64,000 bases of DNA from NCBI RefSeq assembly GCF_003640665.1, contig NZ_QQXL01000005.1:1-64000 (forward strand), read 5' to 3'. The DNA comes from Galactobacter caseinivorans (GTDB taxonomy: Bacteria > Actinomycetota > Actinomycetes > Actinomycetales > Micrococcaceae). Under the pieces are notes generated by a model. That model worked only from the letters and a program-made list of their open reading frames with translations. It made no database searches and was not told where the DNA came from. Positions 17,609 to 25,347 of this stretch are shown here, piece by piece. How positions within the stretch are numbered: the first letter of the stretch is position 1; every line of letters starts with the position of its first letter. The translations under genes were made by a program, and so were the position numbers.

Positions 17609-18904
17609 TTAGTCGATGGTGCGATCGCGCGCGGCCAGGGAACCCACCACGGCCGCCGCGACGGCGACGCAGGCCAGGGTGATGAGCGGGGCGGTCCAGC
17701 CGCCCGTGAGGTCATGCACGGCACCGAGCAGCGGGGGAATGCACGCGGCCAGGAGATAACCCAGGGACTGCGCCATGCCGCTCAGCGTCGCGGCACGGTG
17801 GTGGTCGCGGGTGCGGGCGCCGAAGAGGGCCAGCGCGGTCACGATGGTGCCGCCCGTACCCAGACCAAGAAGGATGGCCCAGAGCGTGGCCAGGTCGGGG
17901 GCGGCCAGCTGGCCCAGGATGCCCGTTGCGGTGACGAGCACCGGGACCATGGTCATGATGCGCGGATTGGTGCGGCGCAGCACGGCGCCCGTGCTGAGGC
18001 TCCCCACGATGCCGGCGGCCTGAATCAGGGCCATGTGCGCGCCCGCGACCACAGGACTGGTGCCGCCATCATGCTCCACGGCCGGCCACCACGTCAGGAC
18101 CGAGTAGAAGAGGCTGGACTGCAGGCCCATGAAAATGGTGACCTGCCACGCCGTCGCCGAACGCCACATGGGCTTGGGGCGCCCGGCCTCCCGTTCAAGC
18201 GCCTGCTCGGGATCCAGGAGAGCGGGCGTGGGACGGTGCTGCGCGCTGGAGCGTAGCTGAGGCAGGAACACGGCCAGCGCCACCAGTGCAATGCCCGCCG
18301 TGCAGCCAATGGCCAGGCGCCAGTCGAAGCCCGGGGCGGAGGCGAGGGGGACCGCAAAGCCGGCGGCCAGGGCGGCGAACCCTGACTGCACACCGTTGTA
18401 GGCGCCAGTCAGCGGTCCAATCTTGGAGGGGAAATCCCGTTTGAGCATCGCAGGGAGGAGGACGTTGATGAGCGCGATGGAGGAACCCACCACCACGGTC
18501 CCCGCCCAGAGACCCGGGGTCCACGGGGCCGAACGCAACACAATGCCAAGCGCCAGCGCGCCGAGCGCCAGGCCAAGGGTCCGCTCAATCCCGATGCGCG
18601 CGGCAAGCTTGGGGGCCAGCGGGGAGACCACGGCGAAGCACAGCAACGGGAGCGAGATCAGGGCCGACGTGGCGAAGGAAGGCAGCGACAATTCGTCGCT
18701 GATCTGGCCCATGAGCGGGCTCACCACCGTGAGCGCGGCGCGCATGTTGGCCGCCAACAACAAGATGCCGACCAGGAGCAGGGCCGGGCGCAGAGCCCGT
18801 TCCCCCGGGGTCGTGGGGGACGCCGGGTTTGCGGGGGACGCCGGGCTTGTGGGGGTGGCCGGGGTTGTGGGGTTGGCCGGGGTTTCCGGAGTGGCGGGGC
18901 TCAT
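17609..18904 (-). CDS. MFS transporter, CynX/NimT-like
   Basis: This 431-residue transporter has twelve predicted helices after an N-terminal 35-residue Pro/Thr/Ala/Ser repeat (TPATPTSPASPANPASPTTP). The first helix segment (LLLVGILLLAANMRAALTVV) and the pattern of the following ones match the CynX (cyanate) / NimT (nitroimidazole) branch of the major facilitator superfamily. The substrate is unknown. Its ATG overlaps the stop of the upstream regulator gene (ATGA), which strongly suggests that the regulator controls it. The N-terminal repeat is coded by near-identical short units and may vary in length between strains. Confidence 0.85.
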   Translation of the reverse strand: MSPATPETPANPTTPATPTSPASPANPASPTTPGERALRPALLLVGILLLAANMRAALTVVSPLMGQISDELSLPSFATSALISLPLLCFAVVSPLAPKLAARIGIERTLGLALGALALGIVLRSAPWTPGLWAGTVVVGSSIALINVLLPAMLKRDFPSKIGPLTGAYNGVQSGFAALAAGFAVPLASAPGFDWRLAIGCTAGIALVALAVFLPQLRSSAQHRPTPALLDPEQALEREAGRPKPMWRSATAWQVTIFMGLQSSLFYSVLTWWPAVEHDGGTSPVVAGAHMALIQAAGIVGSLSTGAVLRRTNPRIMTMVPVLVTATGILGQLAAPDLATLWAILLGLGTGGTIVTALALFGARTRDHHRAATLSGMAQSLGYLLAACIPPLLGAVHDLTGGWTAPLITLACVAVAAAVVGSLAARDRTID

Positions 18905-19821
18905 GCGGGGTCTCCTGGGAGGGTTCGGAGCTGTTCGGAGGCGTCAAAGATGCGGCGTGCGGCCGCGACGGCGGCGTCGGCATCGCGATCACAGAGCGCG
19001 GCGAGGAGCTGATCATGCGCCTGGTCTAGCCGGGCGATGCGGCCGTGGACGTGGGGCCCGCCGGTCTCATTGAGGCTGGGGGAGAGGGCTGCGGCGTGGA
19101 CCTCGGCCTCGCCAGTGTGGGAAAAATAGGAGGTCACGCGGTCAAGTCCCAGGTAGATCTCCTGGAGGATCGGGTTGCGCGCGGCTTGGGCCACCGCGTC
19201 GTGCCAGGCCAGGTCCAGCCGCAGGAAGGCCACGTCGCTGGAGCCGTGTGAGGCAGCGCGGCGTTCCTCGGTCAGCTCCCGCAGCCGGTCAAGCTCCTCT
19301 GGGGTGGCGCGGGTGGCTGCCAGTCTGGCCGACTCGATCTCCAGAGCGGTGCGCACCTCAAGCGCGTGGAGGCGTTCCTCCGGGGTGACGCGGCGGCTGA
19401 GCGCCACCTCCAGGTCATCCGTGGCGATGACGTAGGTGCCATCCCCGCGGCGGGCTTTCAGAAATCCGGCGCTGACCAGGCTGCGCAGGGCCTCGCGCAG
19501 CGTATTGCGGCCAACCCCCAATTCCGCAGCCAGCTCGTGTTCCCCCGGGAGCCTGGTGCCCACCGGCCAGGTGCCATCCTGCAGGCGCTGGCGCAGCAGC
19601 TGCACGATGCTCTGGCCGCGGGTGAGCTTGCCCGGGGAAGTGACGGGGGAAGTGGCCGGGGAAGTGGCGGGGGTGGGAGGGGTGGCCGGTTGGGTCGCCG
19701 GTCGGGGCGTTGCCGCGCCGGAAGCCTCCGTGGAGGGGTCCATGTGCGCGGGCGTCCGGGCGGCCTGGCGATCGGGAGAGACCTGTGGCACGGGCTCGGA
19801 ACCGGGGGACTGCTGAGGCAT
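18901..19821 (-). CDS. FadR-type GntR/FCD regulator of the MFS gene
   Basis: This 306-residue regulator has an N-terminal Pro/Thr/Ser-rich stretch of about 60 residues (repeats of the kind PATSPATSPVTSP), then a winged helix (RLPGEHELAAELGVGRNTLR) and an FCD ligand-binding domain. The ATG at 19821 is chosen because a TACATT -10 lies exactly six bases upstream and overlaps a palindromic operator; the frame stays open upstream without coding character. It is the first gene of an operon with the MFS transporter, so it probably senses that transporter's substrate. Confidence 0.85.
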   Translation of the reverse strand: MPQQSPGSEPVPQVSPDRQAARTPAHMDPSTEASGAATPRPATQPATPPTPATSPATSPVTSPGKLTRGQSIVQLLRQRLQDGTWPVGTRLPGEHELAAELGVGRNTLREALRSLVSAGFLKARRGDGTYVIATDDLEVALSRRVTPEERLHALEVRTALEIESARLAATRATPEELDRLRELTEERRAASHGSSDVAFLRLDLAWHDAVAQAARNPILQEIYLGLDRVTSYFSHTGEAEVHAAALSPSLNETGGPHVHGRIARLDQAHDQLLAALCDRDADAAVAAARRIFDASEQLRTLPGDPA

Positions 19822-19826
19822 TCCCC

Positions 19827-19841
19827 AAATGTAGGACATTT
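19827..19841. promoter_or_regulatory. Operator of the FadR-type regulator
   Basis: AAATGT-agg-ACATTT is a perfect 6-bp inverted repeat with a 3-base spacer, covering the -10 (19828-19833, minus strand) of the regulator's own leaderless promoter. Confidence 0.7.
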
Positions 19842-19966
19842 GAGGTCGGAGGCCAAATGCAGGCCCATCCGCCCCTCCCGCGCCAACCGCCCCCGCCGAC
19901 GCCAACCCGCCCGCGTGCTGTACCGAGCGGCGTCGGGCAAGGTGTGAGCCATCCCTGAGCCGACGG

Positions 19967-20956
19967 CTAAAGCAGCCGATCCCCGGGTGACGACGGGACA
20001 CCGGCGCCCGTCAGCGTGCGAATCAGCTGTTCGGGGGCCGTGATGCTGTTCCATCCCCAGCGGCGCAACTGCACTCCGGTAGCCAGGATCCGGTTCTCTC
20101 GGTGCTTCTCTGCGCGCACAGCGTCGCGCGTGTCCAGGCGGGCGCCGGCCTGCTTTCCTGCGTATTTCAGCATGCCGTCCACCTCGCCAACCAGCTCCAG
20201 CCTGGGCCACCAGAAGTCCACCCGCGCCACGAATCCGTGGTGGTCGTGCACGGAGTGTTGCAAGACTGGCGCTTCCAGGCCCGCACCCAACATCACCGCA
20301 CGGGACCCGGACTCCGCGACCGACTCCGCCAGCGCAGACCCCGCCGCCAAACGCGCGGTGGCCCGGCGCCGCCAAGCACCGTAACTGAGTTCTGCGATGG
20401 CGCCACGTACCATGTCCCGGCGCAACCATTCATTCTCATCGGCGTGCCCAACATGCGTGGGCGCCGACTCGGCTTTGGCCGCCGCGTCAGCGACCGTGAT
20501 GGCCTCCGGCAGGCTGCCGTGAGCCAAGATCTGCGCCGCCGCGTAGGCAGGATGCACGGTGACGTGGCCGTCCTGTGTCGCAACGGTCGGCGCGCTGTGA
20601 CGGTGGCGGATCAACTCCGGTACCCACCCCACCGGGATCTGCGCCGAAGCGGAGATGGGAACCATCCCTTGGCGTCCCTGGTTGCCACTGCGTGAAAGCG
20701 CGGTGAGCCGATCCGCCGTTCCAAACAGGGGAACCCCGTGCAGCAGCAGCGCGGTCTCGCAACACAGCGGCTCTTTGGTGCGCAGGGCCCAAGCTCTTGC
20801 CAGGACATCCGCCCGCACATGGCGCGGGGCGGCCGTCCAGTGCTGAGCGTCCACGTACTGCCCGGGCGCGATGCGGATGAGGTGCCCGGCCGCGAATTGG
20901 CGGGCCAGCCGCGGGGAGTGATCGGTGGGGAGCATGAGTTGGAGCGACGTGTGCAT
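19967..20956 (-). CDS. AbiEi-like / DUF559-type protein
   Basis: This 329-residue soluble protein starts at ATG 20956, the first start after the repeat-rich gap. The N-terminal part reads like the helix-turn-helix and scaffold of AbiEi-type antitoxin regulators (ARQFAAGHLIRIAPGQYVD). The C-terminal part has a possible PD-(D/E)XK nuclease-type core, RVDFWWPRLELVGEVDGMLK, as in DUF559 proteins. Such proteins are common as solitary genes in actinobacteria; no AbiEii-type toxin partner is adjacent. Function is therefore open. Confidence 0.7.
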   Translation of the reverse strand: MHTSLQLMLPTDHSPRLARQFAAGHLIRIAPGQYVDAQHWTAAPRHVRADVLARAWALRTKEPLCCETALLLHGVPLFGTADRLTALSRSGNQGRQGMVPISASAQIPVGWVPELIRHRHSAPTVATQDGHVTVHPAYAAAQILAHGSLPEAITVADAAAKAESAPTHVGHADENEWLRRDMVRGAIAELSYGAWRRRATARLAAGSALAESVAESGSRAVMLGAGLEAPVLQHSVHDHHGFVARVDFWWPRLELVGEVDGMLKYAGKQAGARLDTRDAVRAEKHRENRILATGVQLRRWGWNSITAPEQLIRTLTGAGVPSSPGDRLL

Positions 20957-21058
20957 GGGTTCAGTTGACCCGACGGTCGCTGGTCGTGGGGGCCAAACGG
21001 ACCGATTGTGGATGGCTGCGCCTGATTGGCCGGTTGTGAGGGACGGGGCCGCGTTGGG

Positions 21059-21126
21059 GTTTGCCGTGTCTGTGCGCACTTTGCCGTGGTGGCGTACACG
21101 GCAAAGTGCGCCGGGGCACGGCAGAC
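21059..21126. repeat. Nested-hairpin element, copy 1
   Basis: A perfect 15-bp inner stem (GCGCACTTTGCCGTG at 21074-21088 with its complement at 21097-21111, loop GTGGCGTA) is enclosed by an outer stem (GTTTGCCGTG against CACGGCAGAC, one mismatch). The inner stem and loop are identical in copy 2. Confidence 0.9.
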
Positions 21127-21304
21127 CGAGTTTGGTGGGAGGCGGGGATGTGGTCTGGCCTGCGTTTGGTGCTCTGGAGGACGCGCTTACTGCTCTGGAG
21201 GTCGCGGTCAGTGTTCGACGGCGATGGGGCGCGGCGCGCTGGGAGGTGGGGGTCGCGTCGTCGGGCACCTTGGGCGCCCGTGTCCTGCCGCCGCCCGGCT
21301 ATCT

Positions 21305-21378
21305 GAGGTTTGCCGTGTCTGTGCGCACTTTGCCGTGGTGGCGTACACGGCAAAGTGCGCCGGGGCACTGCAAACCTC
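21305..21378. repeat. Nested-hairpin element, copy 2
   Basis: The same inner stem and loop as copy 1 (21323-21360), enclosed by a perfect 9-bp outer stem GAGGTTTGC / GCAAACCTC. It lies 246 bases after copy 1 in the same orientation. Confidence 0.9.
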
Positions 21379-21385
21379 GCCACCT

Positions 21386-21462
21386 CACGCGCCACGCGCC
21401 ACGCGCCACGCGCCACGCGCCACGCGCCACGCGCCACGCGCCACGCGCCACGCGCCACGCGC
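21386..21462. repeat. Heptanucleotide tandem repeat (CACGCGC x 11)
   Basis: Eleven perfect copies of CACGCGC, immediately after the second nested-hairpin element. Confidence 0.95.
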
Positions 21463-21552
21463 CACACCCCACCGCAACCAGCCCCCGGCGCACAACGCCA
21501 GCGGCGCCCGGCCCACCAAGGAACCGAACGCCGCCGCACAACCTGCCCTACA

Positions 21553-22659
21553 TCACACCTGGTTCCCCAACTTGAACCCCTTGGACGCCTGGCCGCGGTA
21601 GGTGCCGTCCTCGTCGCCGGCGCGGGTGAAGGAGAAGCCGTCCGCGCCGATCGTCACGTCCAGCTCGGAGCTGTCCGTGCGCTCAATCACCTCTTGCACG
21701 TTCCCGTCCAGGTCCAGCACCAGGGAGGCCTCGGAGTACCAGGACGGGACCACGGGGTTGCCCCACCAGTCGCGGCGCTGGTTGTCGTGCACGTCCCACG
21801 TGATGACGGGGTTGTCCGGGTCTCCGGTGTAGTAGTCCTGCGTGTAAATCTCGATGCGGTGGCCGTCCGGATCCAGGATGTAGAGGTAGAACGCGTTGGA
21901 GACGCCGTGGCGGCCGGGGCCACGCTCAATGCGGTCGGAGATGCGCAGCGCGCCCATCTTGTCGCAGATCTGGATGATGTTGTGCTTCTCGTGGGTGGAG
22001 AAGGCCACGTGGTGCAGGCGCGGCCCGTTGCCGCCGGTCAGCGCGGTGTCGTGGACGGTGCCCTTGCGGTGCATCCACGCGGCGTAGGTGGTGCCTTCCT
22101 CATCCTTGATGTCCTCGGTGACGCGGAAGCCAAGGTCCTCCAGGTATTTGCGCCCGCGCGGCACGTTGGGCGTCACCTGGTTGAAGTGGTCCAGGCGCAC
22201 CAGTTCGCCGGCGGAGTACAGGTCGTAGCGCATGTGCAGGCGCTCCACGTGCTCCGTCTCAAAGAAGAACTCGTAGGGGAAGCCCAGCGGATCCTCCACG
22301 CGCACCGCGTCCCCGATGCCCTTCACAAAGCCGCCGGATTGGCGCTCGGTGCGGCAGCCAAGCTCCTGGTAGTACGCCTCGGCGACGTCCACGTCCTCCG
22401 GGGTGCGCACGCGGAAGGCCATGGCCTTGAGCGCGGCCACGGGGCCCTTGGTCAGCACCAGATTGTGGTGAATGAATTCTTCAAAGGAGCGCAGGTAAAT
22501 CTGATTCTCGTCCTCCTCGGTGACGTGCAGGCCAAGCACGTCAACGTAAAACGTGCGCGAGGCCGCCAGGTCGGTGACGACCAGCTCGGCGTAGGCGCAG
22601 CGCAGGATGTCCGGCGGGGCGATGGACGGCGTGGGGATCTGGTTGGCGATCTCTGGCAT
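21553..22659 (-). CDS. hpaD: 3,4-dihydroxyphenylacetate 2,3-dioxygenase
   Basis: This extradiol ring-cleaving dioxygenase opens homoprotocatechuate to 5-carboxymethyl-2-hydroxymuconate semialdehyde. At 368 residues it is close to the well-studied Brevibacterium fuscum enzyme as I remember it, with an offset of three residues. The metal ligands are therefore His158, His217 and Glu270 (LDHFN, RLHHV, HRIE), and the second-sphere acid-base His is His203. The ATG has AGGAG five bases upstream. It follows hpaE on the same strand after 190 bases that contain two strong inverted repeats, so it may be read through from hpaE or have its own control. The four-module vicinal-oxygen-chelate fold is complete. 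Confidence 0.96.
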   Translation of the reverse strand: MPEIANQIPTPSIAPPDILRCAYAELVVTDLAASRTFYVDVLGLHVTEEDENQIYLRSFEEFIHHNLVLTKGPVAALKAMAFRVRTPEDVDVAEAYYQELGCRTERQSGGFVKGIGDAVRVEDPLGFPYEFFFETEHVERLHMRYDLYSAGELVRLDHFNQVTPNVPRGRKYLEDLGFRVTEDIKDEEGTTYAAWMHRKGTVHDTALTGGNGPRLHHVAFSTHEKHNIIQICDKMGALRISDRIERGPGRHGVSNAFYLYILDPDGHRIEIYTQDYYTGDPDNPVITWDVHDNQRRDWWGNPVVPSWYSEASLVLDLDGNVQEVIERTDSSELDVTIGADGFSFTRAGDEDGTYRGQASKGFKLGNQV

Positions 22660-22692
22660 GGTGACTCCTTTGTCAAAAACTCTGGGCCGGTC

Positions 22693-22716
22693 ACAAACGC
22701 TGCTCGCAGCGTTTGT
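22693..22716. promoter_or_regulatory. 11-bp palindrome just upstream of hpaD
   Basis: ACAAACGCTGC and GCAGCGTTTGT are separated by two bases. The site ends 34 bases before the hpaD start. It may be an operator or an RNA stem; no second copy was seen in the window. Confidence 0.6.
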
Positions 22717-22766
22717 CTCGAGCGCGCGTGGGCGGCTCGGTCTCAAGCGGTGGGGTGTGCGGTGCT

Positions 22767-22801
22767 CGACGCCGCGTGCGTGCGGTGCGCACGCGGCGTC
22801 G
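22767..22801. terminator. Strong hairpin between hpaE and hpaD
   Basis: CGACGCCGCGTGCG pairs perfectly with CGCACGCGGCGTCG over a 7-base loop, 50 bases after the hpaE stop. Its right arm runs into a copy of the dispersed 13-mer. It probably ends or attenuates the hpaE transcript. Confidence 0.7.
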
Positions 22802-22850
22802 GGCATCTGACGTTGCTGGGTCCTTGAACGAAGGGCCCCGCGGGCAATGC

Positions 22851-24356
22851 TTAGGCCTGCTTGCCAAAGACGGGGTTGTGGACCTCGCCCAGGTTGATGT
22901 GAACGGCCTGCTGGTCGGTGTAGAAGTCGATGGAGCGGTAGCCGCCCTCGTGGCCAAGGCCAGAGGCCTTCACGCCGCCGAACGGGGTGCGCAGATCACG
23001 CACGTTGTTGGAGTTGAGCCACACCATGCCGGCCTCAACATCCTGCGCAAAGTTGTGCGCGCGCTTGAGGTCGTTGGTCCAGATGTAGGCGGCCAGCCCG
23101 TACTTGGTGTTGTTGGCCAGCTCCAGTGCTTCCGCGTCCGTGTCGAACGGGGTGATGGCCACGACCGGGCCAAAGATCTCTTCCTGGAAGATGCGTGCGT
23201 CCGGGGCCACGTCGGCAAAGACGGTGGGGCGCACAAAGTTGCCCTCGGGGAACTCCTCCGGGCGGCCGCCGCCGGCCACCAGGCGGGCCTCGGTCTTGCC
23301 GAGTTCCACGTAGGACATGACCTTGTCGAAGTGCTCGGGGTGCACAATGGCGCCCACCTCGGTGGTGGGATCATGCGGCAGGCCCACCTTCACGCGGTCC
23401 GCCTGGGCAGCGTAGCGCTCCACGAACTCGTCGTAGATGTCGCGCTGAACCAGGATGCGGGAGCCCGCGGTGCAGCGCTCGCCGTTCAGGGAGAACACGC
23501 CAAAGATGGTGGCGTCGATGGCGGTGTCCAGGTCCGCGTCAGCGAAGACGACGGCCGGGGACTTGCCGCCCAGCTCCATGGAGAGGCCCTTCAGGTACGG
23601 GGCGGCGTTGGCGAAGATGAGCTTGCCGGTGCCGGACTCGCCGGTGAAGGAGATCAGGGGAACGTCCGGGTGCTTGACCAGGGAGTCCCCGGCAAAGCCT
23701 TCCTCGCCGTAGCCGTGCACCATGTTGAAGACGCCGGCGGGCAGCCCGGCCTCCTCGAAGATGCCGGGCCAGAGGGAGGCGGAGAGCGGGGTGAACTCGG
23801 CGGGCTTGAGCACCACGGTGTTGCCGGTGGCGATGGCCGGGGCCAGCTTCCAAGACTCCAACATGAAGGGGGTGTTCCAGGGGGTGATCAGGCCGGCCAC
23901 GCCCTTGGGCTTGCGGTTGACGTAGTTCACCTGGCGGCCCGGGACCTTGTAGGCGTCATCATGTTGGGCCACGATCAGGTCGGCGAAGAAGCGGAAGTTC
24001 TCCGCGGCGCGGCGGGCCTGGCCAAGGGCCTGCTTGATGGGCAGGCCGGTGTCGAAGCACTCCATCTGCGCCAGCTGGTCCTCGCGGGACTCGATCAGGT
24101 CGGCGATCTTGTGCAGCACGCGGGAGCGCTCGCGGGGCAGCATGCCCGGCCACGGGCCGTTCTCGAAGGCGTCCTTGGCGGCGGCCACGGCGGCGTCCAC
24201 GTCCGCGACCTTGCCGGAGGAGGCCTGAATGTAGGCCTCGTTGGTGACCGGATTCAGAACGTCAAAGGTCTCGCCGTCGATGGAATCCACGAACTGCCCA
24301 CCGATGTAGTGCTGCAGGTGGCTGGGCAGGTCCTGCGGGAGGAAGTTCTGGCTCAT
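22851..24356 (-). CDS. hpaE: 5-carboxymethyl-2-hydroxymuconate semialdehyde dehydrogenase
   Basis: This NAD-dependent aldehyde dehydrogenase oxidises the ring-cleavage product of HpaD to the tricarboxylate that the HpaG protein then decarboxylates. It is 501 residues, the normal length for the family. Visible catalytic residues are Asn161 (TPWNTPF), Glu261 (MELGGKSP) and the nucleophile Cys295 (NGERCTAGSR). AAGAAGG precedes the ATG by nine bases. It lies 74 bases after the GntR regulator on the same strand, so the order of transcription is regulator, hpaE, hpaD. Confidence 0.94.
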   Translation of the reverse strand: MSQNFLPQDLPSHLQHYIGGQFVDSIDGETFDVLNPVTNEAYIQASSGKVADVDAAVAAAKDAFENGPWPGMLPRERSRVLHKIADLIESREDQLAQMECFDTGLPIKQALGQARRAAENFRFFADLIVAQHDDAYKVPGRQVNYVNRKPKGVAGLITPWNTPFMLESWKLAPAIATGNTVVLKPAEFTPLSASLWPGIFEEAGLPAGVFNMVHGYGEEGFAGDSLVKHPDVPLISFTGESGTGKLIFANAAPYLKGLSMELGGKSPAVVFADADLDTAIDATIFGVFSLNGERCTAGSRILVQRDIYDEFVERYAAQADRVKVGLPHDPTTEVGAIVHPEHFDKVMSYVELGKTEARLVAGGGRPEEFPEGNFVRPTVFADVAPDARIFQEEIFGPVVAITPFDTDAEALELANNTKYGLAAYIWTNDLKRAHNFAQDVEAGMVWLNSNNVRDLRTPFGGVKASGLGHEGGYRSIDFYTDQQAVHINLGEVHNPVFGKQA

Positions 24357-24430
24357 GTTCGCTGCCTTCTTCTTGAGAGTGCTCCCGGAGGGTGGCCCGG
24401 GATGCGGTGGTCTGGTGGGACGAGAAGTGT

Positions 24431-25096
24431 TTAGAGGGTGGACGGCGGTGCGCCGACCGCGGCGAGGTACGCGTTGAGGGTTCGCATGCGGTGGGCCCGG
24501 GCCGTGGCCTCGATTTCCGGGGCGGGGCGCGCGGCGTCGATGGCGGCGAGCAGCGCGTCGTGCTCCTCCACCGATTGGGCTGCGCGGGCAGGGATGGTGT
24601 TAAACGTGGAGGCGCGAATCGCATTCATGCGGGCCCAGCCGCGGTGAACCAGGTCCAGAAGATGCGTGTTGGGGCAGGCCTCATACAGCGCCGCATGAAA
24701 GTCATTGTTGAGCCCGGTAAAGACGGTGGGCTCCAGGTGATTCAGCAGGCTGCGCATCTGCTCGTTGATCCGGTGGGCCTTTGCAAGTGATTCCGCGGAG
24801 ATCAGCGGCGCCGCCAGCGCGGTGGCCGTGCCCTCTAGCACCGCGAGGGTCTGCATGGTGTTCATATACAGCGTGGCGTCCACCGCGGACACGGTCGCGC
24901 CCACGTTGCGCTCAAAGTGCACCAGGCCCTCCGCCTCCAGGCGGCGAATGGCCTCGCGGACCGGTACCACGGAGCACTCCAGCTCGTCGGCGAGCGTGCC
25001 GAGGACCAGTCGATAGCCGGGCGTGTACGTGCCGTCCAGGATGTGGCTCCGGATGGCGTCGTAGGCGCGCTGCGACTTGCTCGTCGTGGTGGTCAT
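24431..25096 (-). CDS. GntR/FCD regulator of the homoprotocatechuate genes
   Basis: This 221-residue regulator has a GntR winged helix (LADELECSVVPVREAIRRLE, residues about 35-55) and an FCD domain. The ATG at 25096 is chosen because only nine bases separate it from the palindrome TCGTATACGA, which also occurs before the hpaG operon 8 kb away. This suggests that the protein controls both halves of the pathway and itself, probably as a repressor released by a pathway intermediate. The longer upstream frame lacks coding character. It is unrelated to the MarR-type HpaR of enterobacteria, so I leave the symbol blank. Confidence 0.85.
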   Translation of the reverse strand: MTTTTSKSQRAYDAIRSHILDGTYTPGYRLVLGTLADELECSVVPVREAIRRLEAEGLVHFERNVGATVSAVDATLYMNTMQTLAVLEGTATALAAPLISAESLAKAHRINEQMRSLLNHLEPTVFTGLNNDFHAALYEACPNTHLLDLVHRGWARMNAIRASTFNTIPARAAQSVEEHDALLAAIDAARPAPEIEATARAHRMRTLNAYLAAVGAPPSTL

Positions 25097-25104
25097 GTCA
25101 TAAA

Positions 25105-25114
25105 TCGTATACGA
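25105..25114. promoter_or_regulatory. Predicted operator of the hpa regulator (site 1)
   Basis: Perfect palindrome TCGTATACGA with A/T-rich flanks, nine bases upstream of the regulator start. The same ten bases recur at 33027-33036. Confidence 0.8.
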
Positions 25115-25333
25115 AATGCGCGTGACGCGCCACACATCTTTTGACCCACTGCCCGACGGCGTGTGGCCGGGTTGGCCGCGCCGCCGCGGGGCGCGCCCCC
25201 AGGCTGCGGGGCGCGAACCCACGCTGCTGCGACCCGCGCTGGCGCGAACCCGCGCTGTGGGGTGCTGGGGGTCGTTCGGCCCTTCGGGCATGGCCCGATG
25301 CAGTTAGCGTACATTCGACATGCCTAAATGGCT

Positions 25334-25339
25334 TAGGAT
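25334..25339 (+). promoter_or_regulatory. -10 element and CCTAA/TTAGG repeat before the iron-type ABC genes
   Basis: TAGGAT lies eight bases before GTG 25348 (leaderless). Just upstream, CCTAA-atggc-TTAGG forms an inverted repeat that includes part of the -10. The arms recall iron-regulator half-sites but in the reverse order to the IdeR consensus, so an iron role is uncertain. Confidence 0.5.
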
Positions 25340-25347
25340 TGACTCTC

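Larger units (their letters stand above)
20957..21552. other. Repeat-rich intergenic region (about 600 bp)
   Basis: No credible gene. It holds two copies of a nested-hairpin element, an 11-unit heptamer repeat and one copy of the dispersed 13-mer at 21255-21267; these are listed separately. Both flanking genes lie on the minus strand: hpaD ends here and the AbiEi-like gene begins here. Confidence 0.7.

Noticed and set aside
19967-20956. Complete AbiE toxin-antitoxin system
   Set aside because: Only an AbiEi-like/DUF559 protein is present; no AbiEii nucleotidyltransferase gene is adjacent.
21059-21378. Insertion sequence or transposase remnant around the two nested hairpins
   Set aside because: No transposase fragment, no target duplication and no third copy in the window; kept only as a repeat of unknown nature.
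21386-21462. CRISPR-like array
   Set aside because: Head-to-tail heptamers without spacers; a simple tandem repeat.
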